A stretch of 64,000 nucleotides of DNA from Nonomuraea africana (GTDB lineage: Bacteria; Actinomycetota; Actinomycetes; Streptosporangiales; Streptosporangiaceae). The stretch spans positions 6,944,001-7,008,000 of the forward strand of contig NZ_JADBEF010000001.1 of the NCBI RefSeq assembly GCF_014873535.1. Direction: 5' to 3'. This document shows, piece by piece, positions 42,325-49,919 of this stretch. A program made the position numbers and the translations under genes. Every line of letters starts with the position of its first letter. Position 1 is the first letter of the stretch. Under the pieces are notes generated by a model that ran no database searches, had not been told where the DNA came from, and was given only the letters and a program-made list of their open reading frames with translations.

Positions 42325-43098
42325 ATGCTGATGCCCATGGCCGAACACCTCACCATCCGTTCCCTCCACGGCACCAAGGCGCTGCGGCGTGCCGACCGAC
42401 TGCTCCGCGAGGTCTGGGGAACCAGACGCGGTGACGACCCGCCGATAGCCCTCGACCTGCTGTGCGCGTTCGCCCACACCGGCGGGTACGTGGGCGGCGC
42501 CTTCCTCGACGACGAGCTCGTCGGGGTGGCGGCGGGGTTCCTGGCGGCCGGCCACAGCCTGCACTCGCACGTCGCGGGCGTGGCCGAGAAGGCGCGCGGA
42601 CGTGGCGTGGGCCGGGCGCTCAAGGAACACCAGCGGGACTGGGCGGTAGAGCACGGGCTCGTGGCCGTCTCATGGACGTTCGACCCGCTGGTCCGGCGCA
42701 ACGCCTTCTTCAACCTGACCCGCCTGGGCGCCGAGGTCGGCGCCTACCTGCCCGATTTCTACGGGCCGATGAGCGACGGCATCAACGACGGCGGGCCCTC
42801 CGACCGGCTCTTCGTCACCTGGCCGATCGAGCAGGCCGCTCCCCCGCCGGTTCAGGAGCGCGAAGGGGTGGTCGTGGTGGACGAGACGGGGGCCGTAAGG
42901 GACGCCGAGGGCGCGCCGCTGCTGCGGTGCGCGACCCCGGCGGACGTCGAGGCGCTGCGTACGACGGACCCTGCCGCGGCCAGGCGGTGGCGGGCGGCGC
43001 TGGCGAGCGAGCTCGGCGGCGCGCTCGGCCAGGGCTACCGGGTCACCGGGTTCACCCGCTCCGGCTGGTACCTGCTCGCCCGCGGGGGTGCCGCGTGA
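42325..43098 (+). CDS. GNAT-family N-acyltransferase
   Basis: A 257-residue GNAT protein. The acyl-CoA loop GVAEKARGRGVGRALKEHQRDWA (the R/Q-x-x-G-x-G/A motif) lies near residue 93, and VSWTFDPLVRRNAFFNLTRLGAEV is the typical segment of the group found beside N-acylamino-acid racemases. It likely acylates (succinylates or acetylates) an amino acid, making the substrate of the next enzyme. Start ATG 42325 is used; ATG 42337 is possible. Its stop overlaps the racemase start (GTGA), strong evidence for a shared job. Confidence 0.88.
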   Translation: MLMPMAEHLTIRSLHGTKALRRADRLLREVWGTRRGDDPPIALDLLCAFAHTGGYVGGAFLDDELVGVAAGFLAAGHSLHSHVAGVAEKARGRGVGRALKEHQRDWAVEHGLVAVSWTFDPLVRRNAFFNLTRLGAEVGAYLPDFYGPMSDGINDGGPSDRLFVTWPIEQAAPPPVQEREGVVVVDETGAVRDAEGAPLLRCATPADVEALRTTDPAAARRWRAALASELGGALGQGYRVTGFTRSGWYLLARGGAA

Positions 43099-44204
43099 AG
43101 CTCGACGCCGTCGAACTGCGCCAGGTCGCGCTGCCGCTGGTCAGCCCGTTCCGTACCTCGCTCGGCACGCAGACGGTTCGCACCGCGCTGCTCGTGCGGG
43201 TGCTCACCGACGAGGGCGAGGGCTGGGGCGAGTGCGCGGCCGAGGACGAGCCGACCTACAGCCCCGAACACCTCGCGGGGGCCGCCGACGCGATCAAGCG
43301 GTTCATGCTCCCCGCGCTGGCCCCGCTCGATCTGGATCCGGCGGCGGTCGGCCCCGCGCTGCGGCACCTGCGCGGGCACCCGATGGCCAAGGCGGCCGTG
43401 GAGATGGCGGTGCTGGACTGCTGGCTGCGGGCCCGCCGCACGAGCCTGGCCGCCCACCTGGGAGGGGTACGGCAGCGCGTGCGCGTGGGCGTCTCCGTGG
43501 GCATCGCCGAGACCGTCGACGCGCTGCTGGACACGGTCGACCGGCACCTGACCGCCGGCTACGCCAGGATCAAGCTGAAGATCGAGCCCGGCTGGGACCT
43601 CGAGCCGGTCAGGGCGGTGCGCGAGACGTTCGGCGCCGGCGTGATGCTCACCGTCGACGCCAACACCGCCTACGAGCCGGGCGACCTCAGGCACCTGGCG
43701 AAACTCGACGCCTTCGGGCTCGCGCTGGTCGAGCAGCCCTTCGCCCCTGACGACCTGCACGCGCACGCGGCGCTCGCCGCCCGCATGGACACGCCGGTCT
43801 GCCTGGACGAGAGCATCACCAGCGCGCGCGACGCGGCCGAGGCCATCAGAAGGAGCGCCTGCTCGATCATCAACATCAAGCCCGGCCGGGTGGGCGGCTA
43901 CCTGGAGGCGCGCCGCATCCATGACCTCGCCCAGGCGAACGGTGTGCCGGTCTGGTGCGGCGGCATGCTGGAGACAGGCCTGGGCCGGGCCGCCAACCTG
44001 GCGCTGGCCAGCCTTCCCGGTTTCACGCTGCCGGGCGACATCTCCGCCACCGAGCGGTACTACCACCGCGACATCACCCGCCCGTTCGTGCTCGACGGCG
44101 GCGAACTGGCTGTTCCGGCCGAGCCCGGCCTCGGCGCGCTGCCCGAGGAAGCCGGCCTGGAGGCCTGCACGACGGTGGTGGACACGGTGAGCTGCGCCTT
44201 CTGA
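43095..44204 (+). CDS. N-acylamino-acid racemase/o-succinylbenzoate synthase family enzyme
   Basis: A 369-residue enolase-superfamily enzyme. It has the KxK pair in ARIKLKI near residue 160, metal ligands Asp in TVDANTA, Glu in VEQPF and Asp in CLDES, and the second general base Lys in INIKPGRVGG near residue 262. This set defines the MenC/NSAR group, whose members make o-succinylbenzoate or racemise N-succinylamino acids. Coupling to a GNAT gene and D-peptide genes, with no menaquinone genes nearby, favours the racemase role (inference based on the known GNAT-NSAR pathway in Geobacillus). Confidence 0.88.
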   Translation: MKLDAVELRQVALPLVSPFRTSLGTQTVRTALLVRVLTDEGEGWGECAAEDEPTYSPEHLAGAADAIKRFMLPALAPLDLDPAAVGPALRHLRGHPMAKAAVEMAVLDCWLRARRTSLAAHLGGVRQRVRVGVSVGIAETVDALLDTVDRHLTAGYARIKLKIEPGWDLEPVRAVRETFGAGVMLTVDANTAYEPGDLRHLAKLDAFGLALVEQPFAPDDLHAHAALAARMDTPVCLDESITSARDAAEAIRRSACSIINIKPGRVGGYLEARRIHDLAQANGVPVWCGGMLETGLGRAANLALASLPGFTLPGDISATERYYHRDITRPFVLDGGELAVPAEPGLGALPEEAGLEACTTVVDTVSCAF

Positions 44205-44241
44205 ACGTGCTCTCAGCAGGTGGCGTGCTGATCGAAGGAAC

Positions 44242-44250
44242 GGCTAACGG
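44242..44250. repeat. Left 9-bp target-site duplication
   Basis: GGCTAACGG directly abuts the left inverted repeat at 44251. The same 9 bp recurs at 46851-46859 beyond the right end. Confidence 0.85.
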
Positions 44251-44269
44251 CAATGCCGGTTAGTTAAGG
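44251..44269 (+). repeat. Left terminal inverted repeat
   Basis: CAATGCCGGTTAGTTAAGG, the perfect inverse complement of 46831-46849. It contains the TAA stop of a minus-strand fragment (44264-44266), as is common where an IS gene ends inside its terminal repeat. Confidence 0.88.
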
Positions 44270-44428
44270 GTCGTGGGTGGGTGTCAGGCCTGGGCCGGTC
44301 AGGACGGTGGTGTGGATGTCGATCTGGTGGCTGGTGCGGTCGATTTGGCCTTTGGCGCGGTGTTGGAGATCGCTGGCCCGGTCGTCTTCCAGGTCGGGGC
44401 GGGTGGCGATGCCGCTGCCGCGAACCCT
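44264..44428 (-). other. Short C-terminal gene fragment ending in the left inverted repeat
   Basis: A minus-strand frame of about 55 codons without a good start, reading RPDLEDDRASDLQHRAKGQ then IDRTSHQIDIHTTVLTGPG and ending in the TAA inside the inverted repeat. It may be the last part of the element's original transposase, but no catalytic motif remains, so this is a guess from position. Confidence 0.3.
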
Positions 44429-44441
44429 AGGAATTCACGCG

Positions 44442-44918
44442 TCACAACGGGCGCAGGTGCTCGATCGTGACGTGGTGCTGCTCGGTCAGCCGCTGGGCGA
44501 TCAACGAGCGGTGGCAGGCCTCGGGGTCGCGCTCGACGCAGAGCAGCGCTGCGGTCCCACTGCTCGGCAGCTCCGACACGATCGGCGTGAGGTCGGCGCG
44601 GTCAAGGATCTCGGTGGTGTAGCGGCGGGTGTACTCGGCAGCGAGTTCGCGGCGCGAGCGCTTGCCGACCCCTTGGCGGTCATCCTCGGCGTATTGGAGT
44701 TGGCGTAGCTCGGTGGTTGGGGCGAGCTCAAGGTGGTGCTCGTAGGCGATCCGAGCATGGGCGAGGGCCGCCTGCAGCCGGCGTGAGTTCGCCCAGGCGT
44801 ACTCGGGTCCGCGGACACCGCGGCGCTGGCGTACGTCGAGCAGCAGACGAACGTCCGCATGCCGCAGTCGTTGCAGGAAGGACTCGCCGCCGAAGCCATA
44901 GACGCCGATTGTCACCAT
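44442..44918 (-). CDS. DUF488 domain-containing protein
   Basis: A 158-residue protein of the DUF488 family: opening VTIGVYGFGGESFLQRLRHADVRLLLDVR, and late ALLCVERDPEACHRSLIAQRL with the conserved Cys-His pair (CVE...CHR). The family is widespread, with no established reaction. ATG 44918 is taken as the start, GTG 44927 being possible. It is cargo of the transposon-like element. Confidence 0.8.
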   Translation of the reverse strand: MVTIGVYGFGGESFLQRLRHADVRLLLDVRQRRGVRGPEYAWANSRRLQAALAHARIAYEHHLELAPTTELRQLQYAEDDRQGVGKRSRRELAAEYTRRYTTEILDRADLTPIVSELPSSGTAALLCVERDPEACHRSLIAQRLTEQHHVTIEHLRPL

Positions 44919-44995
44919 CCTGAGCACCGGAAATCACCCACCTGCCTATTACTCGTGCCGCCTCCGGCAGCCCTGCCGGAGGCGGCGAGGTCGCA

Positions 44996-45397
44996 TCACG
45001 CGACGGCGGTCCCCTCAAGCTCGACCATCAGGTCGGGGATCGCCAGCCGTGCCACCCCGAGCATCGTGGTGGACGGCGCCACCCCGGCGGCGCCCAACCG
45101 CGACGCCAGCACGCCGTAGTGCTCGAAGAGCCGATCCACGTCGGTGGTGTAGACGTTGAGCCGGACGAGGTTCGCGAGGGACATGCCGGCCTCGCCGAGC
45201 ACGGCCTCCAGGTTGTCGAGGCTCAGCGCCAACTGCGCCGCCATGTCATCGGTATGCTGGGGCTTGCCGTCGCCGCTCATCGCGGTCTGCCCGGCGCAGT
45301 ACAGGGTCCGGGTGTGCCCGGAGACGATCTCACCCTGGTTGTACCCCAGCTCCACCGACCACGCCCACGGGTTGACCGCCGTTCGCTCCATTGCCAT
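44996..45397 (-). CDS. RidA-family protein
   Basis: A 133-residue RidA/YjgF-type protein. It has GEIVSGHTRTLYCAGQTAMSGDGK, a DNLEAVLGEAGMSLANLVRLNVYTTD segment and a late PSTTMLGVARLAIPDLMVELEGTAVA; in RidA an Arg before the last strand binds the imine substrate, and here R near residue 118 (GVARL) is the candidate. RidA proteins hydrolyse reactive enamines/imines made by PLP enzymes. ATG 45397 follows GGAG. It is divergent from the WYL regulator and shares a 130-bp promoter region with it. Confidence 0.85.
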   Translation of the reverse strand: MAMERTAVNPWAWSVELGYNQGEIVSGHTRTLYCAGQTAMSGDGKPQHTDDMAAQLALSLDNLEAVLGEAGMSLANLVRLNVYTTDVDRLFEHYGVLASRLGAAGVAPSTTMLGVARLAIPDLMVELEGTAVA

Positions 45398-45488
45398 ATC
45401 AGCTCCATTCGATTCGTCGACATTACGTACGTCCATCGGCGCGGTAGCCACCGTCTTTTTGGTCGTGTTGATAAGCCTCCCGGCAAAT

Positions 45489-45507
45489 CACGACATCCTG
45501 TGTCGTG
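45489..45507. promoter_or_regulatory. Inverted repeat between RidA and WYL genes
   Basis: CACGACA-TCCTG-TGTCGTG (7-bp arms, 5-bp centre) lies 20 bp upstream of the WYL start, within the divergent promoter region. It is a plausible site for the YafY-type regulator acting on both genes. Confidence 0.55.
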
Positions 45508-45527
45508 TATTTCGGTACAGTTTTTGT

Positions 45528-46502
45528 ATGCGCGCCGACCGGTTGGTCTCGCTGGTGCTGCTGCTGCGGCAGCACGGTCGGCTGTCAGCGGCGGCGCTGG
45601 CCCGCGAGCTGGAGGTATCCACCCGTACCGTGCTGCGCGACATCGAGGCGCTGTCCGCAGCCGGCGTGCCGGTCTACGCCGAACGCGGCCGGCACGGCGG
45701 TTTCGCGTTGTTGCCCGGTTTCCGGACCGAGCTCACCGGACTGAACCACGACGAGGCCCTTGCCCTGCTGGTCGCCGGATCGCGGCGCGGCGCGCAGGCA
45801 TTCGGCCTCGGCTCGGCGCTCGCTTCGGCGATGCTCAAGGTGGTTGACGCGCTACCCGAAAGCTATCGGGACACCGCGGCCGGCGCGGCCGAGCGATTGC
45901 TCATCGACCCGGACACCGACCTCCTCTCGCGTCGGCTGGTCGCTGAGGAGGTGCCTGACGCCGTAGTGGCCGAGGTCCTGCGCGCGGTGTTCGCCGGACA
46001 CAAGCTGCGCATCCACTACGCGGCTGTGGGCCAGACCCCGAAGTGGCGCACGGTGGACCCGATCGGCCTGGTCACCGTACGCGACCGGGGCTACTTGCTG
46101 GCCACGAGGTCTGGCGCGGACCGCACCTACCGGCTGTCCCGGGTCTTGGCCGCCGAGGAACTCGCCGAACCCGCACAGCGACCAGACCGGGTTGATCTGG
46201 ACCGGGCCTGGCAGGAACGCAGCACGCAGTTTCGGACCGGCGGCGACCAAGTCACCGTGCTGGTACGGGTGGACCCGGCGCGGCGGGAGGACCTGGTGGG
46301 CACCGCGCTGGCCGTCCGCGCCGAAGCAGCCGACTCAGACGGCTGGCTGCGGCTGGAGGTGACCTTCCAAGATCCGAGACACGCCGAATGGGCGCTGTGG
46401 CAGCTCACCACGAACGCGGAAGCCCTGGCCCCGCAGTGGTTGCGCAACTCCCTGCGCAACCGCGCCGCCGCGATCGCCACCCGCTACGGAGTGTCATCCT
46501 GA
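45528..46502 (+). CDS. HTH-WYL (YafY-type) transcriptional regulator
   Basis: A 324-residue regulator. The N-terminal HTH_11 domain reads RLVSLVLLLRQHGRLSAAALARELEVSTRTVLRDIEALSAAGVPVYAERGRHGGFALL. The WYL domain spans about residues 140-215 (LRIHYAAVGQTPKWRTVDPIGLVTVRDRGYLLATRSGADRTYRLSRVLAAE), and a WCX C-terminal region follows. WYL proteins respond to nucleotides or metabolites. It is divergent from RidA, so RidA is its likely target. It is cargo of the element. Confidence 0.88.
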   Translation: MRADRLVSLVLLLRQHGRLSAAALARELEVSTRTVLRDIEALSAAGVPVYAERGRHGGFALLPGFRTELTGLNHDEALALLVAGSRRGAQAFGLGSALASAMLKVVDALPESYRDTAAGAAERLLIDPDTDLLSRRLVAEEVPDAVVAEVLRAVFAGHKLRIHYAAVGQTPKWRTVDPIGLVTVRDRGYLLATRSGADRTYRLSRVLAAEELAEPAQRPDRVDLDRAWQERSTQFRTGGDQVTVLVRVDPARREDLVGTALAVRAEAADSDGWLRLEVTFQDPRHAEWALWQLTTNAEALAPQWLRNSLRNRAAAIATRYGVSS

Positions 46503-46569
46503 GAGTTGTCGCCTTCTGCGGGCCGCCGCCGACGCGATTCGGACCGCTCCATACTGGTAGGTGCCAAGC

Positions 46570-46812
46570 GCGCCGGTCGTAGCGCACGGTGGACTCAGTG
46601 ACGGCCCACTCCACGGCCGGCACGTCGATCACCGAGCCGCCCGTGTCAGCCACCCCGTCAGCGCTCGCCTCCAGCGCGGTCAGCGCGCTGCGGGCATCGC
46701 CGGCGGCGAGGCGCACCAGGGCGTCCTCGGCCTCGGCCGACAGCGAGACCGAACTGTCGAGGCCGCGCTGATCCGTCACCGCCCGGCGCAGCAGTTCGCG
46801 GACCTCAACCTC
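46570..46812 (-). pseudogene. rarA: Fragment of rarA (replication-associated AAA+ ATPase)
   Basis: A minus-strand frame of about 80 codons matches the lid and start of the C-terminal region of RarA/MgsA: EVRELLRRAVTDQRGL, then EDALVRLAAGDARSALTALEAS (the GDARxALxxLE motif) and VEWAVTESTVRYDRR. The Walker A/B part and the YDR-GDxHYD continuation are missing. It lies next to the right inverted repeat and is a captured piece of a host gene. Confidence 0.65.
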
Positions 46813-46830
46813 TTGACACCACCACCCCCG

Positions 46831-46849
46831 CCTTAACTAACCGGCATTG
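46831..46849 (-). repeat. Right terminal inverted repeat
   Basis: A perfect 19-bp inverse copy of 44251-44269. Confidence 0.88.
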
Positions 46850-46850
46850 G

Positions 46851-46859
46851 GGCTAACGG
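46851..46859. repeat. Right 9-bp target-site duplication
   Basis: GGCTAACGG, matching 44242-44250. It includes the TAG stop codon (46853-46855) of the M55 peptidase gene, so insertion took place just past the coding end without disrupting it. Confidence 0.85.
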
Positions 46860-47698
46860 CGGCCGTACAGGGCCATCCGGCTGATCATGGCGTCGGCGGC
46901 GAGGTGGTAGCAGATTGTCACACAGCCCAGCACCTCCGTGGGCGTGCCGAAGGTGCCGGCGAGTGTCTTGTCGGCGATCCTGCGCACGCCGGGGATCTGC
47001 GCCCCCAGCTCGGCCGCGGGCGTGCTCGGCATGTCGATCTCGAGCTCGAACACCTCGGGCAGCCGGAGCGGCGCCAGCTCCCCCGCCCCCCGAACGGTCT
47101 CCGCCGCCGCCTCTCTGATCAGCCGCCTGGCCTCGGCCGGTGAGAGGCTGTCCGCGGCGGTGTGCCCGTGCGCGACCTTGACGGCGACCGTACGCACACC
47201 GGGGAAGGCCTTCTCCGCGACGCCGCAGATGACGTCGTCGCCGGTCAGCAACCCCACCGGGACGCCTACCGCGGCGGCCTGCAACGCGTTGACCTCTGCC
47301 TCCGACACCGGACGCCCGTTGAGCCGCACCTCGTAGAAGTGCGAGGAGTAGGTATGGGCAAGCACGCCGGGCGAGCCGGCCGCGGCGTGGTAGCCGAGGA
47401 ACATGGCCACGTCGTGCTCGGCCGAGATGCCCTCGGCCATGCAGTCCAGCGTGGGGGTGCCGAAGATCAGCCGGGCGCGTGGGTCGAGCTCCTCGTGCAG
47501 CAGGTTGTCCATGGTGCCGTGGCTGTCGTTGACCAGGACGCTGTCGGCTCCGGCCGCGAAGGCGCCCTCGATGGCGGCGTTGGCCTCGGCGGTCATCAGC
47601 CTTTGCGATCGCGGATACCCGTGGCCGCCGCGGACGACCTGGTCCATGGTGGCGATGCCCGTGACGCCCTCCATGTCGATGGAGATGAAGACCTGCAC
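46853..47698 (-). CDS. dppA: M55-family D-aminopeptidase (DppA-like)
   Basis: A 281-residue zinc peptidase of family M55. The metal-binding DxE is in SIDMEGVTG near residue 7, with VLVNDSHGTMDN near residue 50 (His ligand) and later LGYHAAAG and HTYSSHFY supplying the conserved His pair. DppA of Bacillus cleaves N-terminal D-amino acids from peptides such as D-Ala-D-Ala. GTG 47698, with AAGGAGC six bases upstream, gives the standard opening; GTG 47737, overlapping the transporter stop, is an alternative. It completes the D-peptide pathway on the other side of the transposon. Confidence 0.85.
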   Translation of the reverse strand: MQVFISIDMEGVTGIATMDQVVRGGHGYPRSQRLMTAEANAAIEGAFAAGADSVLVNDSHGTMDNLLHEELDPRARLIFGTPTLDCMAEGISAEHDVAMFLGYHAAAGSPGVLAHTYSSHFYEVRLNGRPVSEAEVNALQAAAVGVPVGLLTGDDVICGVAEKAFPGVRTVAVKVAHGHTAADSLSPAEARRLIREAAAETVRGAGELAPLRLPEVFELEIDMPSTPAAELGAQIPGVRRIADKTLAGTFGTPTEVLGCVTICYHLAADAMISRMALYGRR

Positions 47699-47733
47699 CG
47701 GCTGCTCCTTTCCTTGGCTTTCCTTGGTCGCCG

Positions 47734-49167
47734 TCACAGCGTGTCACCCTGGGGGACGGCGGGCTTTGTCGTGGGGGCCGAAGCTGGGCGGCCGCCTTGG
47801 GCGTCCCGTACAGCGGAGGGGATCACGAAGGCGGCGCCGACGGCGAGCAGGCCGAGCAGCGCGGAGAGCAGGTAGGTGTCGACGAAGCTGCTCTCCGCGG
47901 GGACCCCCGCCACGGTGCCGGCCGCCAGCGCCATGCCGCCGAGCTGCGCCCCGAAGGTGCCGCCGATGCTCTTGGCGACGAAGACCACGCCGCTGACCCC
48001 GGCCGCCCGGTCGCCGGGAACGTCGGCGGCCACGACGTTGAGCCCGGAGGTGAGGCCGATGGAGCCGCCCAGCCCCATGATCGTCACCCCGACCACGATC
48101 TGCCACGGTGAGGAGTGCCAGAAGGCGAGCACGGCGGTGCCGGCCGAGACGAGCGCGCTGCCGAGCACCAGCACGGCGCGCCGTCCGAGCAGCCTGGTCA
48201 TCGGCCCGACCAGCGGCGCGACCAGGGTGCCCGCGATGCCGAGCGGGAACATGTAGACCCCGATCCACAGGGTGTCGGCGCCCAGGCCGTACCCGGTCTC
48301 TGCGGGCAGCGACAACATCATGGGCAGCGCGACCACCAGCCCGAAGGAGGCGAAGCCGAACACGAACCCCATCGCGGTCACTCCTGCGGGTGAGCGCCCC
48401 GCCAGCAGCCGCAGGTCCACGAGCGGGTCGGCGATGCGGAGCTCGACGACCGTCCAGAGGCCCAGCGTCAGCGCCGCGCCCACGAACAGGGCGAGGGTGG
48501 TGGGAGCCGTCCAACCCACGCTCAAGGAGGTGGTCAGGCCCAGCATGAGCAGGGTGAGCCCGACGCCGAGCAGCAGGCCGCCGGCCCAGTCGACGCGCCC
48601 CGAGGCCGCGCGGGGCGTGGCGGGCACCGCCCGCCAGGCCCAGAGCGCGGCCACCAGCGCGCCGGCCAGGGTCAGGAAGAACAGCCACCGGTAGCCGAGC
48701 GCCGAGGTGAGCGGCCCGGCGAGGATGAGGCCGAGCGCGCTGGCCAGGGCGGCGACGCCGATGACCAGGCCGTTGCCGGTGGCGCCCCGCTCGGGTTCGA
48801 GGGTGTCGCGGAACAGCCCGACGGTCAGCGGCAGCATGCCCAGCCAGACGCCCTGCACCGCCTGGCCGGCGATCAGCACGAGCACGTTGGGCGCGAGGCC
48901 GGAGACGAGGGCTCCGGCGCTGGTGATCGCCATCAGGGCGAGCAGCAGGGTGCGCTTGTCGTACATGTCGGCCAGGCGGCCGACGATCGGGGTGCTGATC
49001 GCCGAGCTGATCAGCCCGCCGGTGAAGATCCACGCGAGCTCGCCTGGCGAGGCGGCCAGCTCCCGCTGGATGAGCGGGAGCGCTGGAGACAGCATTGTCT
49101 CCAGCAGTTGGAAGACGCCGATGAACAACACCGGCGCGCCGATGACGCCAAAGCCGGATCTGGGCAT
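47734..49167 (-). CDS. MFS transporter (DHA2/14-TM type)
   Basis: A 477-residue transporter with about 14 hydrophobic segments. It opens with GVFQLLETMLSPALPLIQRELAASPGELAWIFTGGLISSAISTPIVGRLADMYDKRTLLL, including the loop 2-3 GRLADMYDKR motif, as in EmrB/QacA-type exporters. It is downstream of TetR (62 bp) and directly overlaps the longer M55 start, so TetR, the exporter and M55 may be one operon. Possibly it exports a peptide or amino acid; the substrate is unknown. Confidence 0.88.
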   Translation of the reverse strand: MPRSGFGVIGAPVLFIGVFQLLETMLSPALPLIQRELAASPGELAWIFTGGLISSAISTPIVGRLADMYDKRTLLLALMAITSAGALVSGLAPNVLVLIAGQAVQGVWLGMLPLTVGLFRDTLEPERGATGNGLVIGVAALASALGLILAGPLTSALGYRWLFFLTLAGALVAALWAWRAVPATPRAASGRVDWAGGLLLGVGLTLLMLGLTTSLSVGWTAPTTLALFVGAALTLGLWTVVELRIADPLVDLRLLAGRSPAGVTAMGFVFGFASFGLVVALPMMLSLPAETGYGLGADTLWIGVYMFPLGIAGTLVAPLVGPMTRLLGRRAVLVLGSALVSAGTAVLAFWHSSPWQIVVGVTIMGLGGSIGLTSGLNVVAADVPGDRAAGVSGVVFVAKSIGGTFGAQLGGMALAAGTVAGVPAESSFVDTYLLSALLGLLAVGAAFVIPSAVRDAQGGRPASAPTTKPAVPQGDTL

Positions 49168-49229
49168 GGTGGGGCCTTTCGGGTGGGGGGTGGTGTACGG
49201 TCGCGCGTTCCCCCGAACCCGCGACCTGG

Positions 49230-49841
49230 CTAGGCCGGGCCGAGCACCCCGGGCGTGACCAGGGCCCGCGCGACGTCGGCGAAGTACTCCTCGGAGCTGC
49301 CGTGGACGCCGAGCACGACGGCCTGCCCGAGCCCGGACAGCAGCGCCTTGAGCGCGCGGGCCAGGCGCACGGCCTGCTCGCGTGTGACGGGCACGCCTGC
49401 GTGCTCCCTGCCGGCGAGGTGCTCGGCCAGCTGGGCCCCCGAGGCGTTGATCGCCGTGTTGAGCTTGGTCAGCAACTCGGCGTCGTTCAGCACGAGGTCC
49501 ATCACGCGGATCTCGAACAGCAGCAGCGCGGCGGCCTCGGGGTCGGCCGACATCCGCCAGTACTGCCTGGCGATGGTGACGACGACCTCCTCCAGTGGCC
49601 GGCCAGGCGCGATCTCCTCGACCGGTCCGAGGTCGAGCGGGCCGGTGTAGTCGTCGATCATCGCGACCATCAGGCCGCTCTTGCCGCCGAACAGCGAGTA
49701 GACGGCCCCCGTGGTCAACCCGGCCAGCTCGGCGATGTCCTCCAGCTTCGCTTGCGCGCCCTCCCTTCCGACGACCTCGCGTGCCGCGTCGATCAGCGCG
49801 CGCTTGTTGGCGGCCTTGCTTTCCGCCCTGGTCAGTCGCAT
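49230..49841 (-). CDS. TetR-family transcriptional regulator
   Basis: A 203-residue TetR protein. The DNA-binding domain covers residues ~10-60 (KRALIDAAREVVGREGAQAKLEDIAELAGLTTGAVYSLFGGKSGLMVAMI), with a helical ligand domain after it. ATG 49841 follows GGGAGACC. It is divergent from the M14 peptidase across a 78-bp gap containing a 34-bp palindrome, and co-directional with the MFS and M55 genes, so it likely represses all of them. Confidence 0.92.
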   Translation of the reverse strand: MRLTRAESKAANKRALIDAAREVVGREGAQAKLEDIAELAGLTTGAVYSLFGGKSGLMVAMIDDYTGPLDLGPVEEIAPGRPLEEVVVTIARQYWRMSADPEAAALLLFEIRVMDLVLNDAELLTKLNTAINASGAQLAEHLAGREHAGVPVTREQAVRLARALKALLSGLGQAVVLGVHGSSEEYFADVARALVTPGVLGPA

Positions 49842-49877
49842 GGCGTTGAGGTCTCCCTGTTCGAGGTTGGCGCAACG

Positions 49878-49911
49878 ATAATCTAGATTATTAGAATAAT
49901 CCAGATTATCT
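49878..49911. promoter_or_regulatory. 34-bp AT-rich palindrome, likely TetR operator
   Basis: Two mirror halves, GATAATCTAGATTATTA and GAATAATCCAGATTATC, match at 15 of 17 paired positions. Each half also has its own inverted repeat around AATCTAGATT/AATCCAGATT, which would suit two TetR dimers. It fills the gap between the divergent TetR and M14 genes. Confidence 0.75.
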
Positions 49912-49919
49912 TTCCGGGC

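Larger units (their letters stand above)
44251..46850. mobile_element. 2.6-kb transposon-like element with cargo and no recognisable transposase
   Basis: The region is bounded by perfect 19-bp inverted repeats (44251-44269 and 46831-46849) and flanked by 9-bp direct repeats GGCTAACGG, the hallmark of transposition. Inside are a short C-terminal-like fragment, genes for DUF488, RidA and a WYL regulator, and a fragment of rarA. No transposase is recognised, so it is non-autonomous or its transposase was replaced by cargo. Without it, the racemase and M55 peptidase genes would converge with about 40 bp between them. One extra G (46850) separates the right repeat from the duplication. Confidence 0.8.

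Noticed and set aside
46405..46569. Continuation of the rarA-like frame toward the WYL gene
   Set aside because: Similarity to RarA stops near YDRR at 46570; beyond it the frame is only the complement of the WYL gene end.
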